NCBI GenBank assembly: GCA_029379385.1
Contig: CM055613.1
Coordinates: 12,294,001 to 12,358,000, forward strand
Reading direction: 5' to 3'
Source: Quillaja saponaria
Taxonomy: Eukaryota > Streptophyta > Magnoliopsida > Fabales > Quillajaceae
Length of the DNA stretch: 64,000 nucleotides
The number at the start of each line of letters is the position of its first letter. The stretch's first letter is position 1. A program made the position numbers and the translations under genes. Below are positions 12,501 through 26,125 of this stretch, piece by piece. Below the pieces are notes generated by a model that saw only the letters and a program-made list of their open reading frames with translations, did not search any database and was not told where the DNA came from.

Positions 12501-15500
12501 GCTGCAGTAGGAGCTCATAGAAAACCAAAAAAAAAAGTGGAATAAGAAACAGTGGATACTATTCGTTTTTGAAAACAAATTCTTCAGGGGAAATAAATAG
12601 AAAAATAAGAAAAGACTAATATCCAGACAATTACCTAAAGTATCCAACAGTGACCCCAACTTGCCAGTACGAGCAGGTCTGATGCTTGAAATAAATTTCC
12701 TGAAATGATAGCACAATAACAATTAAGGTAAGGATAGAATAACCAGAAAGAGAAGGAAACAAAAAAAAGTATATTGAGAATCAAAACCATCCAGTTGAGC
12801 TGCGGCGTTCATGATTTTTTATTGTATCTTCCAGTTCAAGCGCTTCCATGACATATGTCATATACTCACTGCAAAACTAACAAAAATTAGATGAAGTGTG
12901 ATTTTGGCTGAAGGAGAGTTTTCAGGCACTTAGTTGCAAGTTCACAATGAAAATGAGAATGCAGTTAAATAATCAATTTCCCTTGAAATTTTGACTACTA
13001 GAATAACCACATGACCAGAACACGCTATCATTGTGGGACACACCATCAATCAAAACCCTTTTTCAACCATTAATAAAAACTTGAATACATAATGCAGTTG
13101 TAGTTTTCATGGATTTGTATGAGTGCATGAATCTTGCAGCATAAGATATAAAAATTTCTTTATATGAGAGAACAGTAATATTTTTTTTTTTGGGAAGTCA
13201 GCAAGCATCCATAAGAACCATAGACAAGGTTGAATAAACAGGACTACAATCTAACAAAAATAGAACAATCTGCATTCTGCAGGCTATGATCCACCAAGAG
13301 AAAGAACAAGCATTTCCTGATTGCTTTTAATGTCATGCTAAAGCAAAGATTTGTTGTTAACACAGAAGGAAGCATAACTTTTCTTTCAGACATGAGTTGC
13401 TGTAATTAATTCAAGGAAGAATTCTCAAGTGATAAGCACCATTGAACTACTCAACTGATCATTCATTTACCTTTTGTATCGGTAATACTCTTCTCGAGCT
13501 CTCCGGAGATGACGCCTAAGTGTTGCCATTGATTTCTCATCAGTATCGTAGTCCATATCATTTTCCCCCAATTGTCCACCCTGTGGCTTGAAGGAGGGAT
13601 CTTCCCTAAACTGGATGATTCAAGGTTATAACCAGAATGTCACAAAGAAAACCTCTTAACAACTAATGAGGTTTACCAAAGCACTTTTCTTAAGAAAAGA
13701 ATAATAAGAAAGAAAATACCATTTGAGTTAACATATTATCAATGACATCCATATAGCGTCTCAATGGGTCACGCTTGGACATCTGATTGGATGTTGCTTG
13801 AGCAACCTATTGAAGTAAACAATCAGTACAATCTCAAATTAGTTTCAATTTACATGACTATGCGAAAAAATAGAAGCAAGAATAGAATGAAATCTAAAAC
13901 TAAAAAACAAAAACATGCAAAAGAAAAAACACAAGATGTATCGAGATTCGGCTCAATCTACCTTACCTCCACACTAGAGAGAATGAAATTCAGTATTCTG
14001 TTATTTGGAGAAAATACAAGTGTCTAACTAAAAAACTTTGAAAAAACATATCGAACCCTAAAACTAAAATACTCTGAAAAAACATATCGAACCCTAAAAC
14101 TTATTTTTCACATCGCTCTTGGGTCGAAATTATCCAACAGGTCATGCTGTGAAACTTTGGCTCAACAGGATACAAGGCAAACACAACACTATGCTTATTA
14201 TGCACCACCTACAAGCCAAAAGAAGATGCAGAACAAAGTCCAAGTCTAAGAAGTTTACCGTTTTGTAAACAATTTGGTCTACCAAGTAGATATTCTTTGC
14301 ATGCTAACTAATTAGATTAACTCTTCCCCTAATAGGCAATGGCATCAAAGATTGATGAATACATAATATTATGATAAATACATGCGTGCTTTTGAAGAGT
14401 CACCCAGCTAGGAAATTTTTCAATCTCCCAGCTGACATCATCCTAAATGACTTCATATACTCAATCAACGGAGACAACTTCTCCATATCTTGGCAAGACA
14501 ACAACTAGATCTTACCAAGATAAAAAACTAAGAAGCAAAGGAAAATAAGAAAGTTGTCATTGAGAAACAGAAAATGTAACATCAGACACCATTTACTATT
14601 GTATTGTACTTCTATTTCAGCCAATTGCTGGCATAGTAAGATCCTAATGTGAGCATTGTTTATTCATTTAAGTATAAAGTAAATGCATGTCTATGAGTCA
14701 ACAGTTCCCAGAATTTAATGAATTCCAATGGAATCAAGAAAAAGTATCTCTCTTTTCTTTTCTTTCTTTTTTTGGAAGGGGGGAGGAGGCAGTATATAGA
14801 TTTTGCTGCAAGTTAAATCACACAAACATCCAAATGCTTTAATATGGTAACTGGGAACTTCAGCAGCAATAGGAAGGAAAAACTTACTACAATAGCATTT
14901 GAAAGGTCTTTATGAGCATCATCAAGTTTGACAGCCATTTTAGCAATTTTATGGGAAAGAACTTTCTGGCGGGTGGTCCAGTCTGCATTTCTCCAAATGC
15001 TTCTAGGAACTTCACTCAAACCAAAACCAAGAAGAAATGCACCTGTAACAAATCCAAAAGTGTTCGAGCAGGCCATGGCAAATCCCAAAACATCTCCACT
15101 CCTGTTTATAATGGTATCAAGGAACTATGAATCAAAAAAAGATCTCCCCTATCGACAAGAAGACAAAATAAGAAAAATGCAAAAAGGTAGCATACTAGTT
15201 TGTCAATCATGCTCATCATGTCAAAAAAGTGGCAGAAAATCAACTGGGCAGAGAGAAGGTTTATTTGTGGATTTTATTTGAAAATAATACTACAAGCTGA
15301 CAATTGAACATATTTTGTCAACCATGCTCATTATGCCAAGAAGGTGGTAGACAAATCAATTCGCAGAAAGAAAGGTTTTTCAGTGGCTTTCATCTGAAAA
15401 GGATACTAAAATATAATTCAACAGTCCTGTAATGTTTCGCCCACAAACCTGTGACTAGTATCTTGAACAAATGAAAAACTATATTTGTATCCTAGGTGTC

Positions 15501-17650
15501 ACCCTCAGAGTTTCCAATCCTCTCCGTGAAGACATAGACATGACAAACCCTCTATATGAGAAGTCAAAGCACAGACGTATATCCAGACAACACTAAATGG
15601 TGTGCAACTCTTAAATACCCTAAAGTGGACCAGTGCAACCATGGGATGAATTATCTTATCATTAATTTTCTGATTTCTTGCATTATAAACTTTTATAATA
15701 TGGCTCCATGCAACATCAGATGAAGACTTGTCCTGATAATTTCCGAAAACAGAAATAGATTAGAGTAAGTACAGTTTCTGATGACCAATACAGTTAGAAG
15801 CTACGGTACTAAATACTTATTATGTAATTCTAAGATTGGGCATCCAAATGTAAAAGGAGCTCTTGAGTGGAAATAAAATTTCTTAACCAACAGACTTAAT
15901 AGAAATCTCTGAGCAAGAACAAAATGGAGCTAAGATTATAAGGTTGAAACTATTATCCATGTCAAAAACAAGTCAACATTAACAGGGTGAGAACAAACCA
16001 GCTCTTGTGCATCATAATGAGAAGGATTAGTCCAAAGATTCCAATTGATCCCACAACTAGATAGAAGACTAAATTAACATGCACGCTGGTCTTCAATCTT
16101 TCTGCCACTGTAAAGTCTCCAGCATCTTCAAAACCCTGAATAAGGGGCACCACAGCCCTGCTTAGAGATAACATAATTTAAAAATATGAGGAAATGCATC
16201 TGTGATATGTATAAACCATTCAGAAGATTCTTTATGTAATGGCTGTACCAAGCATGCTCGAGAGGATATAAAAAGGGCAAGTAATGTCAGAGGCACATTT
16301 AAAAACAGAAATGCATAAAACAATGATACAAGGGGAATGTTCAATCACCAATTTAAGAGAGTAGAAACCATCAGTCACAAAATAAAATAAAGTTTAGAAA
16401 ACATTGGCTATAAACCAATTGAATATTGATTTTCCTTGCAATTAATCTGATCTACGTCCATATTAGGACATGAGGTTAAGATAACAAATGACAACGATAA
16501 ATCTCAAAATGGAACATACCAAGTAAGTAAGAATGTACTCCAGTACGACCAACTCCAGAAGAAAGAAATACCTCCGTTTTCATGGTGTGACGACATTGTC
16601 TGAGAATGTAACAAAAGAACCAGGAATTTATTGACCAAATAAAATATAAAATTGTTGCACATATAATGATTTAATCTATCATAACGCACAGGAAGCCCTT
16701 CTAGCAATGAAAAGTTCCATGTCAAAATTTGCATATTGGTTTAATAGATTTCTACTTTTGTGCATGTTCAAACTTCAAATTATGTGAGAAAGATTTGTAG
16801 CCCTATTAACTTCAAGAGTTCATTTCTTATCTTTTCTTGTGTTAAACATACATTCTACTCAAATTTCTCACCTCCAGTAAGCTCCCTTTTATGACATTTT
16901 TTCTCTTAACAATCTAACATTCCATATCATAAGGCAGCGTGATTATACGGTTGAGAGTACATCATGTCATCATGGCATATAAAATTCAATATCCAAGCAT
17001 TCATAAAACCATGTTGCAAAACTCCATCTTCTATTGTTGTCAAGAGTGGTCAATCAGTATTATGCCGTACAACTTTATGATAAGGAGAGAAAAAAGAAAA
17101 AAACGTTTTAGTATCACCACATTGTCCAAAACATAAAACCCACTAAAACATATGCCTAATTTTTTAGATAAGTAAAGAATTAGCACAAAGACTAAAAGAT
17201 ATGCATCACGGGGAGCTTCAATCAGTGAACTTTGATCATTCGCCCAGATGAAGCCCAAGACTTGTATTGCAAAATAAAGCTTATATCGGAAAAAATAAAA
17301 TAAAATAACAAAATTTGAAAAGCTGCATGAGACAAACGAGATGGATTCTCACAAAATCGAATAAGAAAAACCGGCAACAAAATGATCGAACAACTCACAA
17401 CGAAAAATTCAGCATTTGAAACCAGAGCTTTGTGAAATGAACTTAAACTCCAATAAATAAAAAAGGAGAATTAGAAGAGTACCGCCCATATGTCAGCGGG
17501 GACGAGGATGATAACGGAGAGAGAACAGAACCAGGCATATCCAACGGTGAAATATACATAGCGGGGAACTTCTGGCCCAGCAAAGTATTTCAGCGTGTAG
17601 ATAACCATGCCCAATGTTAAAGGCAGCGAGATCAGGTAGAACACCCACAT
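9524..17650 (-). CDS. LMBR1 domain-containing membrane protein (LMBD2 type)
   Basis: Fourteen exons on the minus strand: 17650-17483, 16599-16520, 16157-15999, 15101-14888, 13806-13720, 13610-13471, 12868-12788, 12699-12635, 12183-12011, 11497-11367, 11272-11185, 10618-10405, 10299-10199, 10027-9524. They sum to 2205 nt, giving 734 residues in one open frame, the usual size for plant LMBD2 homologues. The N-terminus has about five membrane segments (around residues 3-20, 31-54, 68-90, 105-130 and 140-165). A long hydrophilic middle (about 170-340) carries FREDPSFKP and a KSMATLRR...YYRYKSEYMTYVMEALELED stretch, split here. A second membrane block covers about 345-500, and a Ser-rich cytosolic tail ends in a run of Asp. 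Human LMBRD2 has been linked to GPCR signalling; the plant role is not clear. The ATG begins MWVFYLISLP. Exon 7 ends with a weak donor (GTTTTG), chosen because it keeps Trp and the frame. Confidence 0.94.
14035..14106. repeat. two tandem 36-bp repeats in an LMBR1-gene intron
   Basis: The unit around CATATCGAACCCTAAAAC occurs twice in a row with few differences. It lies in the intron between exons 4 and 5 of the LMBR1-domain gene. Confidence 0.8.
15198..15415. repeat. diverged direct repeat in an LMBR1-gene intron
   Basis: About 100 bp starting TTTGTCAATCATGCTCATCATG (15198) recurs, diverged, from 15314, an offset of 116 bp. It lies in the intron between exons 3 and 4 and looks like an old local duplication. 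Confidence 0.6.
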
Positions 17651-18300
17651 CTTCCTCTCTCTGGGAGTTATTAGAGGATGAACTTGAACAAACAATAGCT
17701 CAGTCAAACGGATCAGAGGGAGCGATCGCGACGAGTTTCAGGTGTTGGGTACCACCCGTCCCAACGTTGCTGTTCTCCTCAGTCCTCGAAGGTGCTCGCT
17801 TTTACGCGTCTTTAGGAGAGACGGTCATCGACTCTCAATTTTGTTGTGTTGGGTTTGGGCTGTTACTGTTTGTGAAGGTGGTAGCCAAGTTGCCAACGCC
17901 AAGAGGCTCGAGACAGGTATTGGATCTCGCGGGTAAAATCGTTTGTCGTTTTTGGACCTGGTTGTGTAGCAGAAGAATATCCGGTTCCGAGTCCACCAAA
18001 CTGTTTTAACTTTTACGAAGTATTAGACTTGGACGATTAATTATATTGATTGTATTGTCTTTTTTCTTTTTTAAATTATTTTATATTATTATATTATCTT
18101 TATATAATATATCAAATAAACTCAAAATATACTATAACAACTAAATTCCTATGATGCACTATAATTTTGTTTAAAACAAATAATTATTCCTAATATTTTG
18201 ACTTATTTGTTTGGACTATCCAGGTAATGGGGCACATGCTATTTAAAATTTTGCAACTCGAAATAGTAGTATATTTTTAAGGGTGGACCTTTTCAACATA
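17651..18300. promoter_or_regulatory. probable leader and promoter region of the LMBR1-domain gene
   Basis: The 360 bp just upstream of the minus-strand ATG (17651-18003) are clearly GC-richer than the flanks, as expected for a plant leader and proximal promoter. Open frames on the + strand here do not resemble known proteins and are explained by this composition. No clear TATA box was picked out. Confidence 0.4.
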
Positions 18301-18594
18301 TGAACATTAGTAGTATAAGATTGTACACATCCAATACACAGGCAACATGTGGCACAATTATTCTTAAACGTTTATTATTATTTGATTGGTAGCTTTCTAT
18401 TATATTTAAGAGCCAAAGGCTCAAAGTTAAAGGTTCAAAATTGTCTCACTCTATATATATACTATATATAGTTTATCTCTCTAGAAATATGCTAACTTTA
18501 GCATCAAAGCGATTATAAGTCTATAAGACCATCTATTTACAGGTCCTACTTAGGAGCACAAGAGACCTCAACTTAGACAAATTATGCATTAACA
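18301..18594. repeat. 5' long terminal repeat
   Basis: Left LTR of the element; it begins TGAACATTAG and ends ATTAACA. It is somewhat longer than the right LTR because of small insertions. AACATA precedes it. Confidence 0.7.
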
Positions 18595-21500
18595 TTAACG
18601 TCATCCGTGAAAACTATATTATTTGGGTTTTCCCACTCCCATGCAGCTCTCCAAGTAAAGAACTCTTTTATATCCCTTTTATGGGGCCATGAGACATACT
18701 CTAGCCTCAATGCCAACTCGCGCAACCCTTCTAAACAACGCAACATTTCAAGCAATTCCTAACATAAAATTGTCACACTTGACCTGTTACAGTATCGTAA
18801 CCTCCCTCTCAACCACCATATCAAAACCTTAACTCCACCAGGGATAAAGAACGCAGCTCAACGTTTCCACTAAACATCACTGTCAAGTTTTCCATATGTG
18901 AATTACTAGTACAAGGCTTCCCGCCCAATTTTTTATATACTTTGGAAACTCAATGTCATCGCGAGATTGGCTGCAACACTGTCAATTTCACACTAGTGCT
19001 TCTCATCCAAACCAAGCCTACTTCAGGCCTTGCATGGTGGCCATAAGTCATGGAATGCCTACTACTGTCCAGTTCCAGATCTGGATATAGGTCAGCTTGG
19101 CTTGCCTACGTGGGCCTTCAAGTGAGCTCGTTCCACCAAGACTTAGCTTGTTTCAGCCATGCACACAACATCAGCCCGTAAGGCCTCCAGCTCGCCAGCT
19201 AGGTTAATCATGCAATGCTCGGACCAGAAGTTCGGCTTGGCTAGAATCTTGGGCAACTTAGATTAGGCGGACCCTTGGGCTGCCTAGATTAGGCGAGCCT
19301 TTGGGTCACCTAGTTTTTGCCTGGACCCTTGGGCCTAACTCAAATCCAACATGTACAAAAATTCATTTAGCCCCCACATTCTCATGTTTCACACAAGTCG
19401 CCTAAGACTTTTGTATTTTACATAAGTGGCCTATATATATTTTTTTTTTTCATACAAATTGCCTAGAATTTCATGCTTGTCTTACTATATGCTCACCTAA
19501 GTGCCTAGTTGCATGTTAAACATACAAAAATATATCAACACAAACTAAGGCTTGAAACATATTAATAAATTGTAATTTATTAGCAACCAATTGAAATAAC
19601 TCCATAATATCTACCAACTTTCTTCTAGTTCAGATAAATTAAGAACTGAACCAAGTAATTGTTATTGACTATTTGTAAAACAATGCTTGATGAAACTCCT
19701 AAGATATGATCATTGAAAATCCAAAATATATGTATCCCGAGCTCTCGAGCCCGAATTGGGATAAAAAGAAAATATCTTATTTTGTTTATTTATGAGGAAG
19801 TAAGCACATAAATAAATTTATATTTAAACTTAATGATTAATTGGAATTGCTCAATGTTATTATTTTTGTGCCCGGTCTCCATGATGGTTCAAACTTAGGC
19901 CACATAATGGCCAAATCATGCAATTTATTTTCATGCACTATTATGCACGTGCATAAAAGCACATATCTATGATCGGCCTCCTAACTTGGACAAATTATTT
20001 CAAATTCCTTAGTTATCTTAATAATTATAATTGATTGTCATTACTTATTATTGTCCTTATCATCGAGAATAATATGGAATACCTGAAGGGCACCTAAGAG
20101 ACAATTTTAGACAAAAATATCATATGATTTTTAACATATAAGTATATACATGTTTAAGATTAGTGATTCACCCTACCCACTTCACAAATTATAATGCAGA
20201 ACCAAGCCATTAGATTGACCGACCAATCCAACCCACTTGGCTAGTTACACATGATATTTATGATGCTTTATTTCATATTCACTCTTAGCGAAAAATATTA
20301 TTACATGTTCATCTTTATATGAATCTAAAGAATTCTTATGTTAAGATCAACCATTTAGCCAAAGTTGCAAGAACATAAAGGGAAATCTTTGAAAAGTAAT
20401 TGAGTGTGCAAGGGGATTGATCCTTTAGCTCTATAAATGTGAACGCCAAAAATGGCTCAATAAAGATGTTAGGTCCCCCTAGTGATAGCAGTACAGGTAG
20501 GCAAGGTCAAATATGCTATAATCCCTTGGCCCAAACCGAATGAGTCAGTCCATAGGGAATACAAGACGCTAGAATGTGTCGCTCCCTGCAGACTCTTAAG
20601 GTCGAACCACTATAAGTGGAGTGAGACCTGAGGAGATGGTTAAATCAACTATGATGCAAGGCTTGTTAGACCACACTCAAATACTTGACCACCAAATGTA
20701 TGAAAGCTTAAAATAGACTGACGTTGTGGAACCCGAAAGCCCAAAAGGGTCAGGATAAAAGAGAAAACAAGACCAATCGCAAGCAAGAAAAAATGGTCTG
20801 ATCTAACGGATAAATACAAATTATGAATTAATACAAATTGCATATGAACTCAATTATAAGTCATTATCTAGTGACATGGGAAGCTAAAAAGCTTAACTTT
20901 TGAGGAATGCGACCTCAAAGCAGATCTCCCATTTCATGCAAATTGGACATAACAACTAGAAAAGTTATAGATTTTTCACGAAAAGTGGCAAGTGGATTTT
21001 TGAGCGTATAGCTTGCCCCTCGCAGTATTATAATAGAATCTATCTTAATCATACTATATGAGGAATATCACATTTTAATGTTGAGAAAGATGAAACATGT
21101 TATAGGTACATAGAATATGCTACCCACCCAAGCTGCACACACGAGAATCATAAAAGGTATAAGCCTTAACTTCTTATATTGTGCTCGAAAGAGCAGGAGT
21201 AATTAATATACACCTCCATTCTTATTTTACATTTATGTTTTAGGACTAATGGGAGTTTTTACTTGAACATAGAAGAAACAACCTCAATTCTAAACTCACT
21301 GTCCTCCGATTCGATCCTCGCATTGTATCTTTAACAATAGCTCGAAAGATTGACTATAAACTTTACTCTCATAAGTCGGTAACTTCTACCTCATCCTACC
21401 TGTTCTCACAGCACAAAGAGTTTTCAATCTTGACCTCGTTGTTTTAACTACTCGAACTTATGAAAAACTCGAACTAGTCACTCTAAATATGTCAAAGGCC

Positions 21501-21922
21501 TTGACCTTGTCATCCTCGTGGTCTAAATTAAGCCAATCTCAATCCTGTCATTGCTACGAACCATTTAACCTTCAAGCATAAAACTACATTCAAAACTAAA
21601 ACTCCATATTATCCCGATCTCCTTGCCATCACAAACTTAATGCCATCTACGACTACCTCTGCAATCTTAATTAATCTTGTTTTCAAATTCTTATCATCTT
21701 CGTCTCAACGATCTTATTTCCTGGCCTCAACCTTGATGGTCCCGACCTTTACTATCCATATCTCAGTCTAGTAATATACTTGAACTTAATGATTTAGATA
21801 GTCTGACCTTGATATTTTCATGACCTGAGCATCGTAACCTCTTAACTTCAAATGTGCAAAAGTCCTCGTTGACTGCAAGTCCGATTCACTTTACTTCTCT
21901 AATTTATTTTTTGGGAGACTAG

Positions 21923-22180
21923 TGTTAGTATATGATTTTACCCATCCAATACACACATAACATGTGGCACAACTACCCCTAAATAATTGTCACCACCTGA
22001 TTGACATCTCTCTACTATATATATAGGAGCCTAAGGCCCCAAGTTAAGGTTTGAGATTTTCTCTCTCTCTATTCTACAATCAGAGTGATACCATTCCGAT
22101 AACAGGTACACAAAATGGTCCTTTACAAGTCTTAATCGGGAGCACATAAGACCTCAACTTGAACAAATCATGTATTAACA
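21923..22180. repeat. 3' long terminal repeat
   Basis: Right LTR; it begins TGTTAGTATATG directly after GGGAGACTAG and ends GTATTAACA. AACATA follows. Confidence 0.7.
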
Positions 22181-24394
22181 AACATATACGAGATTAAAAT
22201 TCGTTCTTCTTATTGTCTCTTTAACCTTAAGGATAAGTTTGGAACAAATCTATAAAAGAATTGATTTCAATTCAATTCGATTCAATTCAATTTAATTTTT
22301 TTTTTAATGTTTGAGACAAATCATTTTGTTGATACAATTTAATAGAATTCAATTGAATTACATTGTTTAGAATGTGAATAATAATAATAGAATTCAATTG
22401 GATTTAACAATTTTATAATATTAACCCTAATTCTATATAATTGTTATACACTCACTCTAAGCTTGACCATTTTGTCTCCATTTTCCTTCTTTTTTTGGCC
22501 AATCAGTTATAGTTTAAGAAAGAGATGGGTTAAGAATCAAAATGGGTGAGAAGAAATGAGTGTTTAGGGAGAAGAGTGGGGTGTGGGAGCAAGTGTGAAA
22601 ATGAGACAAAGATGAAGGGTAAATTTGTTCAAATAATTTTAAATGCTAAATGAATTGAATTTTTTATAAATCACATTAATTTTGGTAATAATTTAAAATA
22701 AAGAAAGTAATGAAAATGAAATTTACAATAAATAAAATTCTCATATATAATGAGTTTCAAACAAAAAATTTTAATTAAAATTTATTTAAAATAAATTAAA
22801 TCTTTTAATTTTTATGATTCTAAGTAATGTATTTCAAGATCTTCCATTACATTATGTACTATTTTAAACACCTTGATGGATAGACATAACGGGCCACAGA
22901 GGAACCGAGCAGCCCCACATGGCCATTGAAACCTCAATACACACCATTTCTACAAACTGCTGAAATTTGAAACCTGCCTCCCTCTCTCTATCATTAGATA
23001 CTCTTTTCGTCCTATCCTCCTCCTCCTTTTCTGCCTTTTGACCTCGGATTAAGATGCTTATGAAGATTCTCAAAAACACTGTAAACAAAGTTTTGCACTT
23101 CCTTTGTTAACCGTTCATTTACTTTTTTTTTTTTTTTTTTGATTTATCAACCTTTTCTCTCTTTCCCAAAGCTGTACTCAAATACCTAATTAACCATTTT
23201 CCCATTTGTAGGGTCTTGTCACACGTGCAAGGTTGAGGACTACCTAGCTAGTGTTTATATTTTACTTCTTCACATTGATAATAAAGTAGATTTTGGCTAG
23301 CTAGATAGTTGCACAAAATTAAGGAACACCATGATTGAGTGGGCAAAGTTTTCTACCTAATAAAGCAAATGAAAATGACTTCTATGGTTGAAATTTGAGA
23401 AAAGGGAAAAAAGCAAGAGAAGAAGAAGAATCACTTATAATATATATATTATATATATTGCTACAATATTTTAGATAAATAATTTAGCAATATACCATCC
23501 AAAACATCTTAAAGTAATTGTTAATATGTTGGCAGACAAATAACATCATAATCCAACTACTCTCGCCATTAGTTTTCCAAATCAATCCGACTTTTTTGGC
23601 CACAACGGTTAAAAAACAGAGAAATGGGAAGATAAAAAATAGAAAGTAAGAAAGAATAGAACATGATTGTAAAGAGAAAATGGCACACATTACATATTTT
23701 TAGAATAGAAAAGCTATAAGATGTATAGGTTCATGTTTAATTAGGAAAAAATTAACAAGCTAGTATGAGACCTTTCTTATTATTACATTATTTATATATT
23801 TTTTTTAAATTGTTCACTAAAATGACGAGTTTTGCTTAGTTTTTGGTTACAAATTATAATTTGATACGTTGTTGTTGGTTTTTTTTTTTTTACTATTTAA
23901 ATTATTAAAAATGATGTGCAAAATGTAAATTATATAATTTTTATTAACTTTAAAGATTAATAAAAAATATACTAATTAAAAGATTAATATATTAGTTAAG
24001 TTATTGAATAATATATAATAATTTTAAAAAAATAATTAGTAATACAATGGAGGAAATGAAATGAGGATACTTATCGCAAAACATAAGAAATGAAAAAGAA
24101 ACAGGTAATATAAAAATGCACACGACCATTGGTTTAAGAAAAAAATAGAATTTGGGCTTGTAATGGTTTGTGGGCAATTGACATATTCAAAAAAAATTAA
24201 AAAAAAACAATTGAAATCAGCCATGCAGTCCGAATTGAAACGCTATTTTTATGATACAAAATGCTTTTACCATTTGTAACGACTGGAACTAAATGTGTTG
24301 AGTCTTGTTACCCCGAATTCTCTAACCAGTTAAGATATACTCCAATTTTTGTAAAAAAAATCATAAATATACAAGTTTTGATACCTCATTTATC
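22181..24394. other. AT-rich intergenic DNA, no supported gene
   Basis: The stretch contains short ATTCAATT-rich repeats at about 22240-22420, a GC-richer patch at 22860-23100, a T-run near 23126 and an alternating AT tract near 23440-23460. The patch has short open frames on both strands but no recognisable family. No RNA gene was seen. Confidence 0.6.
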
Positions 24395-26125
24395 TTAATT
24401 TAATTTGATAAAAAAATATTTATATATTAAAATAGTGGAAGAGAATAGGAGAGTGAGAGAGTGAAATAATACTAAGATCAAAAATTTAGAAAAATCGATA
24501 CCCTCTTTGCCTGAATGGATGAAAAAACTAATTATATTACAAAGTAATTTGGATAAAATACTAAAAAAATCATATTTATATATCCAAAGTACCAAAATAT
24601 CTTATTTTAAATTTTTTTTCTTTTCAAATGAGTTATAATATTTATTTGTTAATTTATATCATCTTTTATTTTTAGTTCAATTTCTTAATAGCAACCTCAA
24701 TTTATTTATTAATTAATAAAAATAAGATTCAACTCCTGTCGATTAGAGTTATCCCCCAATACTCCTAGGTGCAAACTTGCATCAGAGCTACATGTATTAC
24801 TAAAATTCAGCGGTTGAGGTTTAATAAAAATAAAATAATAATTAGTAATTAAAAGAATTAGCAATCAGGGAAACTCATCTCCCTACTAACTCTTCGTGGA
24901 CAAACCAACTGAATCAACAAGAAAATATTTAAAACTTTGCAGTCTGGATTTGCTTCTCAGCTAGAATAATGATATCGTCATGATTTTTATTTTTTTTTAT
25001 TTTAGAAATGCTTAAAAAAGATGTCTAGGAGATGTCATATTTCATTTGCCTCTGAATTTTTTTATTCATTTTAATTTTTGTTTTGATGTTCCCAATCCAA
25101 TTTGTATTGGGGATAAACTGCAGAGTTTAAGGTAAGGGGATTGAAGTGGCAAAGTTAGTGTTTGATGTATTCAAAAGTATATTTGAAATTGAAAGAGATA
25201 TAATGGATTGGGCTGAGATTTATTCATTGAAGATGAAAATTGAAGGCCAAAACTAAACTCAAATTGTTTTATTTTATTTTTTTAAAATACTAGATTTAAT
25301 TTTAACCGTTGAGTTTTAATAATACACATAGCATTCATTTGAGTATGTACCTAGAAGCATTAGGGGATAACTATAATGGAGATAAGCTGAATCCATAAAA
25401 AAAAATATTATATACATATAAATAAGTTATATTAAATTTAAATATTAAATTAAATAAGATTAAATTTTTTCATGATGTGAACTTTAAAATTTGTACATAT
25501 ATCTAAATTTAAAAGATAAATTAAAATACCTTTAAGAAAATAATATTTTTCATTTATTGGTTGAAAAATATGAAAATGAAGAATGGTAATATTTTATTTT
25601 ATTATTATTATAAGTATTTATTCTTTTTATTAATTAATATATCATAAATTTAATAAATTTTTTAAAAAAATATTTATTCTTTAACTAGTTAAAGTTGTAA
25701 AATATATTTCAATTTAAAGTTTATTCATTTGAAGAGAAAATACTAAAATTCATATTTATTTGTCTCGCAAAGTTATGACATAAGTTATTTTCAGAATATT
25801 ACTAATAATTTTAATTTATTTTTATTAGAGATAATAGTAAAACAAAATTTGATGTTGTTATTAAGAAAATAAATTAAAAAATAAAGGATGGTATAAAAAA
25901 GTAAGTAATATGACTCATTTGAAAAGTGAAAAGTAGTAATAAGACTTTTTGGTACTTTGAAGATACAAACATGACTTTTTAGTATTTTATCTAAATTATT
26001 TTGTAATACCGTTGACTTCTACATCTATCCAAAAGAAGGAAATGTCGATTTTCTCAAATTTGGACCTTAATTTTATTTCATTAAATCTCAAAAGAGGGGA
26101 GTGTAATTTATAAATTTATTTTTGA
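24395..26125. mobile_element. long-arm foldback element
   Basis: The left arm (about 24395-24830) matches the reverse complement of the right arm (about 25295-26125) in matching order. Paired blocks include 24530-24605 with 25940-26015 (GGTACTTTG...TAGTATTTTATC), 24600-24715 with 25800-25935, and 24740-24830 with 25295-25390 (ACCTAG...AGGGGATAACT). The right arm holds about 400 bp of extra sequence near 25400-25800. The centre (24830-25295) has no gene. This fits a non-autonomous foldback or long-TIR element, or two related copies in opposite orientation. Exact ends and a target duplication were not found. Confidence 0.6.

Larger units (their letters stand above)
18301..22180. mobile_element. 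non-coding LTR retrotransposon (LARD-like), old
   Basis: Two diverged direct repeats bound the element: 5' LTR about 18301-18594 and 3' LTR about 21923-22180. They share TCCAATACACA, AACATGTGGCACAA, GGAGCACA, GACCTCAACTT and a terminal ATTAACA. Both begin with TG and end with CA. Just before the 3' LTR is a purine-rich tract, GGGAGACTAG, at the place of a polypurine tract. The six bases before the 5' LTR (AACATA, 18295-18300) recur after the 3' LTR (22181-22186), consistent with a target-site duplication. The 3.3-kb interior has no long frame and no visible gag, protease, reverse transcriptase or integrase, so it would depend on another element. Just inside the 5' LTR is CGTCATCCGTGAAAAC, reminiscent of Ty3/gypsy leaders; that family assignment is a guess. 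Confidence 0.75.

Noticed and set aside
17614..18009. 131-codon frame on the + strand
   Set aside because: It overlaps the first exon and promoter of the LMBR1-domain gene on the other strand, and the sequence matches no family. It is explained by GC-richer composition.
22864..23088. 74-codon minus-strand frame and a short + strand MLMKILKNTV frame in a GC-richer patch
   Set aside because: Neither matches a family I know. The patch could be a gene remnant, but nothing in sequence decides it.
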